From assembly GCA_019918135.1 (NCBI GenBank), contig WBZZ01001470.1:167501-192500 (forward strand): a stretch of 25,000 bases of DNA, given 5' to 3'. A program made the translations under genes and the position numbers. Positions 7,970 to 17,319 of the stretch are shown here, in pieces. The stretch is from Paulinella micropora. Taxonomy: Eukaryota; Cercozoa; Imbricatea; Euglyphida; Paulinellidae. Numbering within the stretch: position 1 is the stretch's first letter; each line of letters opens with the position of its first letter. A model generated the notes under the pieces. That model saw only the letters and a list, made by a program, of their open reading frames with translations. It searched no databases and was not told the DNA's origin.

Positions 7970-10900
7970 TTGCACCGACCCGTGTTGTAAAGCCTGCGTG
8001 TTAGCGCTGTGTTGCCCAGTAACTCGATGCGCCCTAGGAACCGAAGCCGGGCCGCCTTGGCAAGGATGCTAAAACTCGGCGTGCGGCCTAAACCCCTGGT
8101 GATGCAGCCGCTTGTGCGCGTACCAACACCCAAGATGACCCGCAGGGGCGCTACCAACGCGCCCTCCAGCTTACTCAGCTTGTTGGCGCCCGGCAGATCC
8201 CAAAAAGCCGATGCGTAAAGCAACTTTGCGCCAACCATTTGCTGCCAATTCATCAGCCGAAGACGCGCTGGAACTTCATGGGCAATCCAGAGGGGGTAGC
8301 AGGCAGCCGTTCCCGCTACAGTGATTTCCGCCGCCCGCTTCGCTTGCGGTTTATCGGAGAGGGTGTCCGTAAGCAGAACTCCCAGGTATTTGTAGTGATC
8401 GGTGACGTTGAGAACCTTGCCCCGGAACCTCACGCATGGGGGCGACTTTTTTGACTTGGCGTGCCCGTATATCGGCATGACTTCCGTCTTGCCCGGTTTC
8501 AGGTTGATTTCAAGCCGATAGTCCTCCACGAATGTCGCCACGACATTTACAATCTGTTGAAGCTCCGTGACGCTATGCGCAATTACCGCAACGTCGTCGG
8601 CGTAAAGCAGGGTCCGTATGTCTTCGATGCGGTTGAGGTCCTCGATCTCCAACTCTTTCGCGATTCGGACCGTTAGCTCATCCATGAAGACGTTGAACAG
8701 CGACGGTGACAACGGCGACCCTTGCTGAACTCCCATCTCTTCCAGCAATTCACCAGTGAGTTCGCCATCGACTAGCACTCGCGATGACGTTCTTCGGTAA
8801 AAACGCCGCAGAATGCGATAGAACTTGCCCTGTACCCCCATCTGGGTTAGCCTCTGAAACAACCCGGCCCGCCAAACCGTAGGGAATGCCTTTCTCAGAT
8901 CCACGAACAAAACGAAAGAACGGAGGCCAGCTTGTTGTCTAAGGCGCAGACGCTCCTTAAGGACAAAAATCTGGTCCCCCGTACTACGATTTGGCCGGAA
9001 CCCACCCTGCTCTGGGCGAAGCCTGCCCGGCTGATCGATGAAAGCCGTAAGCCTCGCCGCCATAAGGGACAGATACATCTTACCCAGACAGCTCAGAATC
9101 GCGATGTCTCTCCAATTTTCCGGATCGGTTGGGTCGCCTCCTTTTGGGATGTTGACGATAATCGCTTTGCCCCAGTCGCTGGGGGTGTATTCGCACGATT
9201 TCAACCAGTTGAAGAAGCGCACCAGAAAGCTCACAATCCGCGTGCCTCCGTACTTGAGCATCTCGTTCTTGATCTTATCAGGTGAGCACGCTTTGTGATT
9301 CTGGAGATTTTCCTGGCAGAGCTCCACTTCCTTCTCGGTGTAATCATAGTCCAGCGGGCCCGTCTCAGTCCGGATCTCCTCGGCTTGCGCCATGGCCTCG
9401 AATTGGTCGCGCAGGTTGTCGTTATACTGGAAGGTTTCGCGGGCCTTCCGCTCGGGCTCAATCCGCGCTGCTTCCTCATCAGAACCGACTTCCTCTACAC
9501 ATGCATCCTCCAAAAACTGGTTTTCTTTGGGGACCACCATACGTCGGCGGTATTCTTCCCATTCTTGTAGTTTTTCCCGGAGTGTGCATGCCAGAGTGCC
9601 ATCGGGCTTCCGAACAGGAGCAGAAGCGTTCGACCGCCGAACCCCGCCCAAACGCTTTGACAGCTTCCAGTACGTGGCCATGGTAGCGCTCCTGAAGTTG
9701 GCAGCGGTGTCATTCTGGACCCGCTTCCACGCTTGCTCCTTCTTCTCCTTGCATAACCTTCTGACCGCCTTCCTCGCTTCTTTATATCTTTGCCAGGCCT
9801 CTCGGTTGGCCTCATTCCTTCGCCAGAGGCCGTATGCCTCTCTCCGTCGCGCAATCGCTTCCCTAAGACTCTCATCAAACCATGCATTAGTAAACCCTGG
9901 CCTAATCACCCGAACTCCCAAGACCTTCGCGGCTGCGCCCGTGAAAGCTCGGACCACTAAGCTAGCGACCCTATCTACCTCCTGCTGAAGCTCATCCGGG
10001 TCCTCCACTGCTGATAGATCTGGGAGGCCATCTGGCAACAGCCCCGATATACCAGCTGCAAAGGTCTCGTCGTACTTCAACCTAAGCTTAGACAGCTCAC
10101 TCTCCTTACCCTCAACTACCCTGCCTATCAAGCGCTCTGCCTTGAATGCTTTGTACCTCTTTACCTGCTTTTTGGGGGGTGGCTGTCCCCCCCAGACCAG
10201 TTCCGCCCACACAGCTTTGTGGTCGGTATCAAGGTCTACCTCGTCGACGCCGAATCTCGCCTCCTCCGCCAGCTCGGAAGAGACGCAGATGTAATCCAGC
10301 AGATGCCTTCGTCCACCTACATTTTCCTGCCTAGACCACCAATATTTGTCCCCCCGTGGTTGCGAAAACCCACTGAGATTGCGCAACCCCGTGGCAACAA
10401 GCATCGCAGCCAGCAACTCACCATTCTCACTCCTAACCCCTCTACCCCTCTCATCTATCTCGCCAAAGGGGCCCACCACTCCCTCCTCCCGCGCTATTCT
10501 GGCGGGCCCCAGCTTAGCATTAGCATCACTAACCGTAACCACATGACCTTTGGTGGCGAAGTAGGAGACGGCCGCCTGCCACGCCTCATAGGCTGCAATA
10601 GATTCCTCTCGTTGATTTTCTTGGGGGAAGTAGCCGTTGCCGACGAACACATCCGACGCCGTCGCGCTCCCAGACGACAGCCTCACCCACAATTGCTGTG
10701 GGTGTGGAACAGGCGCCTGTACAATGGTAGCGCACGGTGCAAGATAGTTGGCCACCAACGTCAAGACTCCCCCCAAGCGCGAGCCCGCACCAGTTGCAGC
10801 CGCTTTGCCGAGGACTGCGAAGCCGTCGACTTGGAGCTTCTCCACCTTCTGCGACGATAGGTTGTGCTCCTGGACTCCGACGATCATCCAGCCTCGCTCC

Positions 10901-11856
10901 TTGTAGTGCTCCGGCCATTCCCCAAAGCCTGGGCTATCCGCACCCACTTTGCCTTGCCAATTATGTGAGGCCACCCTCAGTGGGAAGCCTTTCACAAATT
11001 GGGAAGAACGAAGCTGGTGCCGATGCCTGCGCTTCGGTTGAGCCCGCCTGGAGCCCTCCGCCACCCTCCACGGCCCATCCTGCACCCTCCGCCCCAGCTC
11101 CTCCAGCTCCCGCCTCCCGCCCCACTCCGCCAAGGGAGATTCACCGCTTGAGGCTTCGCCCTGGGGCTCGTCGACTTCCACGTCGAGCACCCAGTAGCCA
11201 AACCCATGCTTGCGAAGCTCCCTCTGCATCTCTACATACTGGGCATCCCCCCGTGCAGCCCGCTGCTTCTCTCTTTCCCGGAAAGTCCTACCCGTCGCAA
11301 CGTGAACCTTTCCCGTGAAGAACTTACGCTCCCGCAGCAGCCGCACCATCTTCTCCGCCTCCTCACAAGACGCACATTTAATCCGCAAATGCCGCCCGCT
11401 ACCTCTGCCCGCGAATTCCACCTCGACTTCCCCGAGACCGAGAATTCGGAGCTCTCGCGCCATGACCACTGTCTGAGAGACATGCGATAGCCCCCATACT
11501 ATGCAACATCTCTTATCCAGCTCATTTCGTACCTTCCTCCGCCACCTCCTCGGTGGCGGTACCGCTTGCCACACGCCGTGACCAGACCTTTCCGGACGTG
11601 ACTTCTCTTCCGAGGTTGGGGAGGGTGATCGAGATGCAGCAGGATTGCTGGCTCTACGTGATTCAGGTTGCCCGTCAGGTACGCGAGCACTCGACCACCC
11701 CACCCCGGCCGAGTAGCCATCGCCACCCGCAGGCGCACTCCCACGGGGAACGTCTAAACCTGAAGGATTACCGCCTTGACCCATAGGGCCAGCACTAGCG
11801 GCCGCGCTCTTCGCATAAGAACCTGACATAAGTGGTATGGGACCCCGGTGCCGCAT
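7945..11856 (-). CDS. LINE copy B polyprotein: RRM-like region, APE endonuclease, reverse transcriptase
   Basis: This 1303-aa protein would nick target DNA and reverse-transcribe the element RNA at the nick. Residues 1-95 are low-complexity (S, P, G). Residues about 115-230 resemble the RRM-like RNA-binding region of LINE ORF1 proteins, here fused rather than separate. The APE/EEP endonuclease spans about 292-553: N299 in SHNW, E330 in VQEHN, D444 and N446 in SDANAKLG, LLDYI at 519-523, and TDH at 544-546 where most relatives have SDH. The reverse transcriptase spans about 838-1165: IPKGG, LFVDLRKAF with D986, QQGSPLSP at 1044-1051, YADD at 1085-1088, and KYLGV. The ATG is the first after an in-frame stop (11902-11904) in the promoter-like block. 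The usual C-terminal zinc motif is absent and lies in the overlapping ORF instead. Confidence 0.95.
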   Translation of the reverse strand: MRHRGPIPLMSGSYAKSAAASAGPMGQGGNPSGLDVPRGSAPAGGDGYSAGVGWSSARVPDGQPESRRASNPAASRSPSPTSEEKSRPERSGHGVWQAVPPPRRWRRKVRNELDKRCCIVWGLSHVSQTVVMARELRILGLGEVEVEFAGRGSGRHLRIKCASCEEAEKMVRLLRERKFFTGKVHVATGRTFREREKQRAARGDAQYVEMQRELRKHGFGYWVLDVEVDEPQGEASSGESPLAEWGGRRELEELGRRVQDGPWRVAEGSRRAQPKRRHRHQLRSSQFVKGFPLRVASHNWQGKVGADSPGFGEWPEHYKERGWMIVGVQEHNLSSQKVEKLQVDGFAVLGKAAATGAGSRLGGVLTLVANYLAPCATIVQAPVPHPQQLWVRLSSGSATASDVFVGNGYFPQENQREESIAAYEAWQAAVSYFATKGHVVTVSDANAKLGPARIAREEGVVGPFGEIDERGRGVRSENGELLAAMLVATGLRNLSGFSQPRGDKYWWSRQENVGGRRHLLDYICVSSELAEEARFGVDEVDLDTDHKAVWAELVWGGQPPPKKQVKRYKAFKAERLIGRVVEGKESELSKLRLKYDETFAAGISGLLPDGLPDLSAVEDPDELQQEVDRVASLVVRAFTGAAAKVLGVRVIRPGFTNAWFDESLREAIARRREAYGLWRRNEANREAWQRYKEARKAVRRLCKEKKEQAWKRVQNDTAANFRSATMATYWKLSKRLGGVRRSNASAPVRKPDGTLACTLREKLQEWEEYRRRMVVPKENQFLEDACVEEVGSDEEAARIEPERKARETFQYNDNLRDQFEAMAQAEEIRTETGPLDYDYTEKEVELCQENLQNHKACSPDKIKNEMLKYGGTRIVSFLVRFFNWLKSCEYTPSDWGKAIIVNIPKGGDPTDPENWRDIAILSCLGKMYLSLMAARLTAFIDQPGRLRPEQGGFRPNRSTGDQIFVLKERLRLRQQAGLRSFVLFVDLRKAFPTVWRAGLFQRLTQMGVQGKFYRILRRFYRRTSSRVLVDGELTGELLEEMGVQQGSPLSPSLFNVFMDELTVRIAKELEIEDLNRIEDIRTLLYADDVAVIAHSVTELQQIVNVVATFVEDYRLEINLKPGKTEVMPIYGHAKSKKSPPCVRFRGKVLNVTDHYKYLGVLLTDTLSDKPQAKRAAEITVAGTAACYPLWIAHEVPARLRLMNWQQMVGAKLLYASAFWDLPGANKLSKLEGALVAPLRVILGVGTRTSGCITRGLGRTPSFSILAKAARLRFLGRIELLGNTALTRRLYNTGRCKWKEDTEI

Positions 11857-11870
11857 TGATCGAGTTGTAA

Positions 11871-11925
11871 ACTCGATAAATGAGGACCCAGGTGGGGTTA
11901 TTTAAAGCTCAACCCTTAAAAAGCA
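11871..11925 (-). promoter_or_regulatory. LINE copy B proximal promoter-like module
   Basis: This is the same TTTAAATAA-containing block as in copy A, starting about 15 bp upstream of the main ATG. An in-frame stop of the main ORF falls inside it, which supports the chosen start. Its promoter role is inferred from repetition and position. Confidence 0.4.
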
Positions 11926-12062
11926 TACGTGTACGTATGTATAGGAATACACACAAACACTCACCTGCATCCGTAACCAGGCACGAGGCAGACCCGCTGT
12001 GCATCATCGAGGTAGGTGTCGTGGCAAACCACCCTGCGTCCGATAAACGCTGCAAGTGAGTC

Positions 12063-12219
12063 ATCCGTCTCATAAATCAATGGAACGCTTATCGTGCGCC
12101 CCTCATAGGCTCAGCCCGCCCATGTGAAAGCTAGGCCTCGCCCAAAGCAAAGCAAAGCAAAGCAACAACAACAACAACAACAACAAAAAAAAAAAAAAAA
12201 GAAACTTGAAAGAAAAAAA

Positions 12220-12259
<40 letters not shown>

Positions 12260-12472
12260 CGAGGCCGCCGTGGCTCGCCCGCAATCCAGCTGGGTGCACC
12301 TCGTCACAACCACTCATCGGCGTGAGCTCATAGCTGTGTGCGACATAGGTACAAGAGCAAGAGGAGAAACAGTGTGCCAGCGTGGATGTGTGGGTGAGGC
12401 AGTGCGGTGAGGCAAAGCAGCGATGCCAGTCGAATTCCTGGAGACGGAACCTAGCATCAAAAACATCGTATA
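12063..12472. other. Extra 410-bp segment in the copy B 5' UTR, absent from copy A
   Basis: Alignment by eye shows copy A going directly from GAGTCA to GTCTACCCC, whereas copy B has about 410 bp between them. The first 45 bp resemble, with many changes, the LINE's own outer 5' sequence at about 13231-13273 (CCGTCTCAT...AATCA...CCCCTCATA). The rest includes low-complexity sequence and about 200 bp in which I recognise nothing. Either copy A lost this part or copy B gained it. Confidence 0.75.
12144..12262. repeat. Compound simple repeat: AAAGC, CAA, poly-A, GA
   Basis: In order on the plus strand there are four AAAGC-type units, seven CAA units, an A17 run, a short unique piece, an A16 run, and a GA dinucleotide array that degrades into GCGAGA. 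On the element's strand the arrays are pyrimidine-rich. ORFs called across this stretch are artefacts of the repeat. Confidence 0.93.
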
Positions 12473-12507
12473 AGTCTACCCCAGGCCTCCATCCACCGAG
12501 TGGTGAG

Positions 12508-12566
12508 CTCGATAAAAGAAGACTCGAGTGGGGTTATTTAAAGCTCAACCCTTAAAAAAGCATAAA
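12508..12566 (-). promoter_or_regulatory. LINE copy B distal promoter-like module
   Basis: This is the second copy of the TTTAAATAA-containing block. It is nearly identical to 5416-5472 of copy A and lies next to the 29-bp minisatellite. Confidence 0.4.
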
Positions 12567-12573
12567 CATGTAC

Positions 12574-12718
12574 GCCGCCAGGAACTCAACAACAATAACA
12601 TAGCAGCCAGGAACCCAACAACAATAACATAGCAGCCAGGAACCCAACAACAATAACATAGCAGCCAGGAACCCAACAACAATAACATAGCAGCCAGGAA
12701 CCCAACAACAATAACATA
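12574..12718. repeat. 29-bp minisatellite in the 5' UTR of LINE copy B
   Basis: There are five complete, head-to-tail 29-bp units (starts at 12574, 12603, 12632, 12661 and 12690), nearly identical to one another. Copy A has four and a shortened fifth. Confidence 0.95.
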
Positions 12719-12752
12719 GCTTCCGTAACCAGCCTTCAGGAACCCGCCTCAG

Positions 12753-13070
12753 TTACCCGCCCCCGTAACCAGGCCAGAGACGTGACGTACTATGCATCAT
12801 TGAGGTGTCGTGGCAAGCCACCCTGCGTCCGATAGAAGCTACAAAAGAGTCATCTACCGAGAACACTAAGTGACAGGCCCGGTCACATGCACCCAACACG
12901 TCCCGACCCTCCGCCAGAGCATCCCCATGGCATCCGCAAAGTGAGCACGAGGGGTTCTGGGAGAGAGGGTGAGTCAGGAGCCCCGCGTCCAGGCAGTCGC
13001 TACTGTGGCAGTTGAGTGATTTCAAGGCTTGCGGAAATGTGTGGGGCCTGTCGCCTTCATACCCACTCAT
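12753..13070 (-). CDS. Upstream ORF of 105 aa in the LINE 5' UTR (copy B), hypothetical
   Basis: This has the same protein as the copy A ORF at 5654-5971; the one base change I noticed between them is synonymous (CCA/CCG proline codon). It is cysteine-rich with no recognised domain. It lies downstream of the 80-aa ORF and upstream of the distal promoter-like block, so it would only be in transcripts that start at the very 5' end. Confidence 0.25.
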   Translation of the reverse strand: MSGYEGDRPHTFPQALKSLNCHSSDCLDAGLLTHPLSQNPSCSLCGCHGDALAEGRDVLGACDRACHLVFSVDDSFVASIGRRVACHDTSMMHSTSRLWPGYGGG

Positions 13071-13082
13071 ACCGACAGTAGT

Positions 13083-13325
13083 TTAGTTAATCAACCTGTC
13101 CAGTGACCCACTGAGCCCAACCCCCTCCCTCAGATAACCCCCAACCCCCGCACTCACCCCGAGTGATACCAGAGGCCACCCCGAGCCAAGAGCCGTGAGC
13201 GTGGTGAGAGAGCTTCTCTCAGTAAAAGTTCCCGTCTCATGAATCAGTGGAGCACTGATTATGTACCCCTCATAACAAGCTGCCAACGGCCCCAACCCCG
13301 CCGTGTGGCGGTGACACCCAACCAT
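13083..13325 (-). CDS. First upstream ORF of 80 aa in the LINE 5' UTR (copy B), hypothetical
   Basis: It is identical in length and content to the copy A ORF at 5984-6226. It starts about 17 bp inside the element's 5' end. No domain is recognised. Confidence 0.2.
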   Translation of the reverse strand: MVGCHRHTAGLGPLAACYEGYIISAPLIHETGTFTERSSLTTLTALGSGWPLVSLGVSAGVGGYLREGVGLSGSLDRLIN

Positions 13326-13348
13326 GTATTGGTGCCCCCCAAAATAAC

Positions 13349-13428
<80 letters not shown>
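13349..13428. repeat. (AAT)n microsatellite at the 5' end of LINE copy B
   Basis: An array of about 26 TAA/AAT units separates the 5' end of LINE copy B from the copia-like sequence. It marks a sharp change from GC-rich to AT-rich sequence. Confidence 0.95.
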
Positions 13429-13429
<1 letters not shown>

Positions 13430-14307
13430 CTTAAATTGTTACCACTCCAACGTGTGTAAATGGATATTAATACTAGTAATATTTTGTAACGAAACAGTAC
13501 GAGAACGTGAGAATGTCTCTGTAGCGGCCCGGTTACATGTCAGAATACCATCACCTAGTCAACTTCCTAAGGATTATTTGGTTGAGTCAGGACAGACCGT
13601 TGGAAGGTTAATTGCGTTTACCGTTAGTAATTGCTTTATGAGTGGGAAAGTATTTTATTTGTATAGTCAAACAACCGCATAGTTCTACTGAGTCAATAAG
13701 AGTAACGGACGTAACGGACTTTATTGGCATCCAGGATTGGACAATAATCATTACGTAACAATTACAGTCGTGCGGACTTTTATTCAGTTTCGTTACTATC
13801 TCTGAGTTGTCAGTTTTGTTATCTACTTGCGGATTATTAATAAAGTGTCGATTGGGCATCGCGGCTTCTAACGAAGTCTCAGACTGTCTCGCAGCAAACC
13901 GGAGTGCATAAAGATACTAGGTGAGAGTCCGTGAGTGACCGGGTAATTACCTAATCAACTGTTATGAGCCGCTGGGAAAGCGATTTCGTTGTAACGTACT
14001 ATTAATAACCGTTCAACGTGACTCCACCTAGTCAATGTGCCGGTAATTTGGATAGTCTTAGTCATAGGCAGGTTCATATGCCGGACAGTTATTAATACCT
14101 TTATTACTGACAAGGACACTTTCTAGAATATTCGCGAATCATAGTCTGGAATGCCTAGAATCAAATGAGTATTACCATTCTGTTACAGTGACTGTCATCA
14201 CATTTTGTGTGACCCAAAGTTATAAAAAGTCTTTTCCTCTGTTATTCTTTACCCTTAGCGGGGTAGCCTCCCTAAACTCTGCGTTTGAGAGATAGATTCC
14301 GTTGGTT
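13429..14307 (+). other. Copia leader / probable LTR region, left arm, with gag-A remnant
   Basis: This is AT-rich noncoding sequence homologous, in reverse complement, to about 23716-25000. It is probably LTR plus leader, but no TG...CA ends or primer-binding site could be fixed. At 13964 it holds ATGAGCCGCTGGG, the start of the gag-A module that is complete in the right arm, then jumps directly to leader sequence. About 500 bp of gag-A is thus deleted here. A CACCTAGTCAA motif occurs twice (about 13550 and 14026), each time upstream of a gag start. Confidence 0.65.
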
Positions 14308-14783
14308 ATGAGCCTTGACAATGAGGCAAGTGTGCCGAAGCACGTATTGAGTCAAGTGCCCATATTCGAGGGCGATGACCAAAGCTTTTGGCCTTGGTCA
14401 AGCAAGTTTCAGAAGCACATGCAGGGGGTATCTGTCCACGTGGCAGAGATGGTATCTGTGGCATTCGCTGACCCAGCTAAAGCCAAAAAGGATTTTCCTT
14501 ACGATGAAGCAAGGGCTAAGGCGGCAGAAGACTTAGAAGAGCCCGACTCGCCCATAAGTGATAGTGAGGAAGATGAATAGTCAGACACCTCTCTGAGAGG
14601 AAGAGTGAGACCCCAGACAAAGAAAGAAGATCACAAACAACCAGAAGATTGGGATAAAATGACAGCAGAACAAAAGAGAGAGAGTGGAAAGAGAAAGAAG
14701 CGAGGAAAAGGAAAAGACTAAGTAGAAAACAATATACAAGAAGAAAGACAGCTGTCCGCAAAGAGAAGAAATATTATGAAAGG
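14308..14783 (+). pseudogene. Copia gag-B N-terminal module, left arm, broken
   Basis: This is the N-terminal part of a copia Gag, starting at the ATG at 14308-14310. It reads as an open frame to a TAG at 14578-14580, where the right arm has a glutamate codon (GAG), so the stop is a nonsense mutation. Downstream, charged K/E-rich Gag sequence continues to 14783 with frame changes. The residues around SFWPW and the acidic tail (SDSEEDE) match the right-arm copy at 23299-23721. Gag forms the particle shell in which reverse transcription occurs. Confidence 0.75.
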
Positions 14784-15614
14784 ATGAAAACTTTGCAGTT
14801 ATGTCTGTCTGTGGCCTTTTCCAAACACAATGTATCTAACTTCCTGCGAACACAGAAGACGAAAGGGCCCATTGAAGAGTTGATAGCAATAAGAGATCAG
14901 CGGGGATGTATTTCGGGAGCAGGTAGGTACATGTTAGAGGAAGAGTTTGAGAGAACGAGGCCAAGGGCAGGTGAGAGGTATGTAGACTGGCTAAATGAAT
15001 TTCTCGCAAAGAAAATTCAGCTTGAAAGTTTACGTGGGACGCCATTTTCCGATGAGGAAACAAAGAGAAAGCTCTTTAAGAAACTGCGCTATCATCCAGC
15101 CTTCGGGGATAAATTTCAGGTGGACCACTATGATCTCCCGGCCAGACTAAGACCAAATTCGGAATTATGCGAAGCATCTAAGGAAAGATGGAAAATGTGG
15201 GAAGAAAAAGAAAGACGTAACAAATTCCGTGAAAGAAAAGCTCAAATACGCAAACATAACAACAGGAAGTCTCGGGATGGCAAGCAGCAGCAAGAGACCA
15301 ATCTCCTAATGGATAACAAAGGGAAAAGGGGAGACAATAAACCGGGACCAAAGACAGCTCCAAACTGGACACTCAAAGTCACGTGTTTCGGATGTGATGC
15401 CAAAGGCCATACAATGAGATATTGCCCGGTGATTTCGGAAAAGCTCCGCAAAGAAGGAAAATTGAAGCGAATCAAACAGAAGACAAGTCCACAGAACAAG
15501 AAAAGAACGAACAAAAGAACAACTACAAGAACAAAAAGAAACCCTTTTATAAGAAAAAGAAAGCATCACTTTGATAACAACAAGCAACGACAAAAACGAA
15601 AACGAACAAAGTGA
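14784..15614 (+). pseudogene. Copia Gag central part with CCHC zinc knuckle, left arm
   Basis: This open stretch of 276 codons encodes the Gag segment ending in a nucleocapsid knuckle at 15384-15425 (C-X2-C-X4-H-X4-C, CFGCDAKGHTMRYC). A lysine/arginine-rich tail follows, which binds the element's RNA. It is homologous to the first part of the right-arm ORF at 21372-23231. The left arm then changes frame into the following segment. Confidence 0.85.
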
Positions 15615-17319
15615 CTTTGACACAAACGTTGCTTTAATCCATATGGGGAACACTTATGATAAGAGCGATGATGAGGAGGAGGAAAGAGAAAAAGAGGATG
15701 AGCAACCAAGCTCACCACTCCACGAGTCTACAACTCCCCAAGCCCTTTTGAACGATACAAAGACCACACCTAGGGTAGAGAATAGACGTAGTGAGAGTGG
15801 AGAAGGACGGGAAGTGCGGTTAGTATCGGCCACCCTACGAGGTCCCTCCTCACTACGGGGAGAAGGCAAGGAAGTGCGCTTTAAGTATCCGCCACCTCAC
15901 GAAGTTCCCCAGTCATCCCTGACCCTAACGAAACTCCTTTGAGGCTCGAGAGTTCTTACGGAGTCACGCCTGACACGAAATGTGCAGGAATCAATAGACG
16001 CAAAAAAGGCGTGTAATGTCTCCGTTGAAAAATCAAAAGCAAAAGGAGTCTACGAAAATCACGCGAAACGATTATCTTATGCGAGGTACTGCGGATATCA
16101 CGCCACACAAGACCCAGATTATCCGGAGTTGGATTTGTCGGTAAGTCCCGTGTTGCGTCCCCCCAAATCTCCTTACTACCCAGACGAACGAAGTCTTAAA
16201 GCTGCGGCATTGGAAAAGTCTCATAAAATTTCACAAAGACTCGTTTTCGGGGAATTTGAAACTTTACGCGACACCAAAATTTCCACAAGTCCACAAGTTT
16301 TGCAAAATATTCCGCAACCACCACATGAGAAAAAGTTTAGCAAACATAATCCATTTTCTAGTCAGGGGACCGGCCAGAGCAAAGAAGGGAGCGAAAAGAG
16401 TGGAGTGGTTGAGGGAGAGCAACGACTGGGTCCCACTTCTGCCAAAAAGTTCGGCAATCAAGTAGGTCCCACCTCACAACAACTCCAAATCTCTAGTTCT
16501 AGACCAATCACAGCACTTCCACCAACACAAACAACAGACACGCAACCCATCAACCCTCCCGTCATCACCTTCAAAGATATAAATGAAATAGCTAAAATGT
16601 TGATGAATGAGTGCGTGAGGGGAATGAATGGAGAAGTGATGCGTGTTGTGAGTGGCGAGGTAGGGAGAGATGACTTTTTGACTGACATTGTAAGAGCAAT
16701 AGAAGGAGTGTACTTGGATAGAGTAGTCAGACAGAGACCAATCACTACACCTCCACAAATCACAGAAGAGGGAGAAAGTGAGGGTAGAGGAGAGGGAGAA
16801 CTAGAGACAGAAATAAAGACAGAGACAGAAGGAGAGACAGAACATGTATTGATACATGTGAGAAAAAGAGTCATGAAAAAGAGAGACATGACCGTACAAG
16901 ATAGTGGAGCAAGCACAGACATATCATGCACGGAAGACAGATTGATGGATGTCGATGAGATAGACCCGGTAGAGCTACTGACAGGTAATGGAGAGAGGGA
17001 GTTGAGTAAGTCAGGAAGAGCTAGGCTGACAGTGATAGATGGGAAGGGAAGGCCTAGAGCAGTAGAAAAGAAGATGTTACTCGACACTACCTTGCCAGTT
17101 AGCATAGTCTCTACAGGACAGATGGACCACAAACACAACAGATCAGTCATCCACCAAAACGGACAGCTAGAAATACTCAAACACCCCATCCACATTAACG
17201 AGAGTGATATACTAGTAAGGGGGAGGTTAACTAAAAGTATGATATATAGATGGGATGACGAATATGATGATCCATTGAAAGTCAACGAAAGATATGATCC
17301 TTTCGCGACAAGGGGGTAG
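15571..17319 (+). pseudogene. Copia Gag C-terminal region and aspartic protease, left arm
   Basis: Two open pieces in one frame (15571-15942 and 15982-17319) are separated by a stop that the right arm lacks. The first is acidic and low-complexity. The second ends in a retroviral-type aspartic protease with the catalytic DSGAS motif at 16900-16914, which would cut the polyprotein. The frame closes at a TAG (17317-17319) directly after five Gs, and the same TAG is present in the right arm. The integrase that follows is in another frame. Confidence 0.85.

Larger units (their letters stand above)
11968..12852 (-). repeat. Diverged tandem monomers in the 5' UTR of LINE copy B
   Basis: The block at 11968-12063 recurs in diverged form at about 12760-12852, as in copy A. 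Here the two are farther apart because of the extra segment at about 12063-12472. The layout is the same: promoter-like box, then the CCGTAACCAGG block, repeated twice. Confidence 0.75.
6738..13342 (-). mobile_element. LINE (APE-type non-LTR retrotransposon), copy B, apparently intact
   Basis: This is a full-length non-LTR retrotransposon on the minus strand, 6.6 kb long, with open frames for all expected proteins. Its 5' end lies at an (AAT)n array (13349-13428) and its 3' end at another (6681-6737). It contains a 5' UTR of about 1.5 kb, an RRM-like/endonuclease/RT ORF, an overlapping C-terminal ORF and a 3' UTR of about 200 bp. It is about 400 bp longer than copy A because of an extra low-complexity segment in the 5' UTR (about 12063-12472). 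Domain content places it among APE-endonuclease LINEs; I cannot assign the clade without a phylogeny. Confidence 0.95.

Noticed and set aside
10219..10860. 213-codon plus-strand ORF, and its twin at 3537-4178
   Set aside because: It lies antisense to the endonuclease coding region, has no recognisable domain, and is a by-product of GC-rich codon use on the other strand.
12111..12333. ORFs through the CAA/poly-A/GA tract
   Set aside because: Low-complexity repeat read in frame; no gene evidence.
12574..12718. Regular 29-bp repeats considered as a CRISPR array
   Set aside because: The units are contiguous with no unique spacers, and the context is a eukaryotic LINE.
13350..13682. Plus-strand ORF with a long isoleucine run
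   Set aside because: The isoleucines are the (AAT)n microsatellite read as codons; the rest is noncoding leader.
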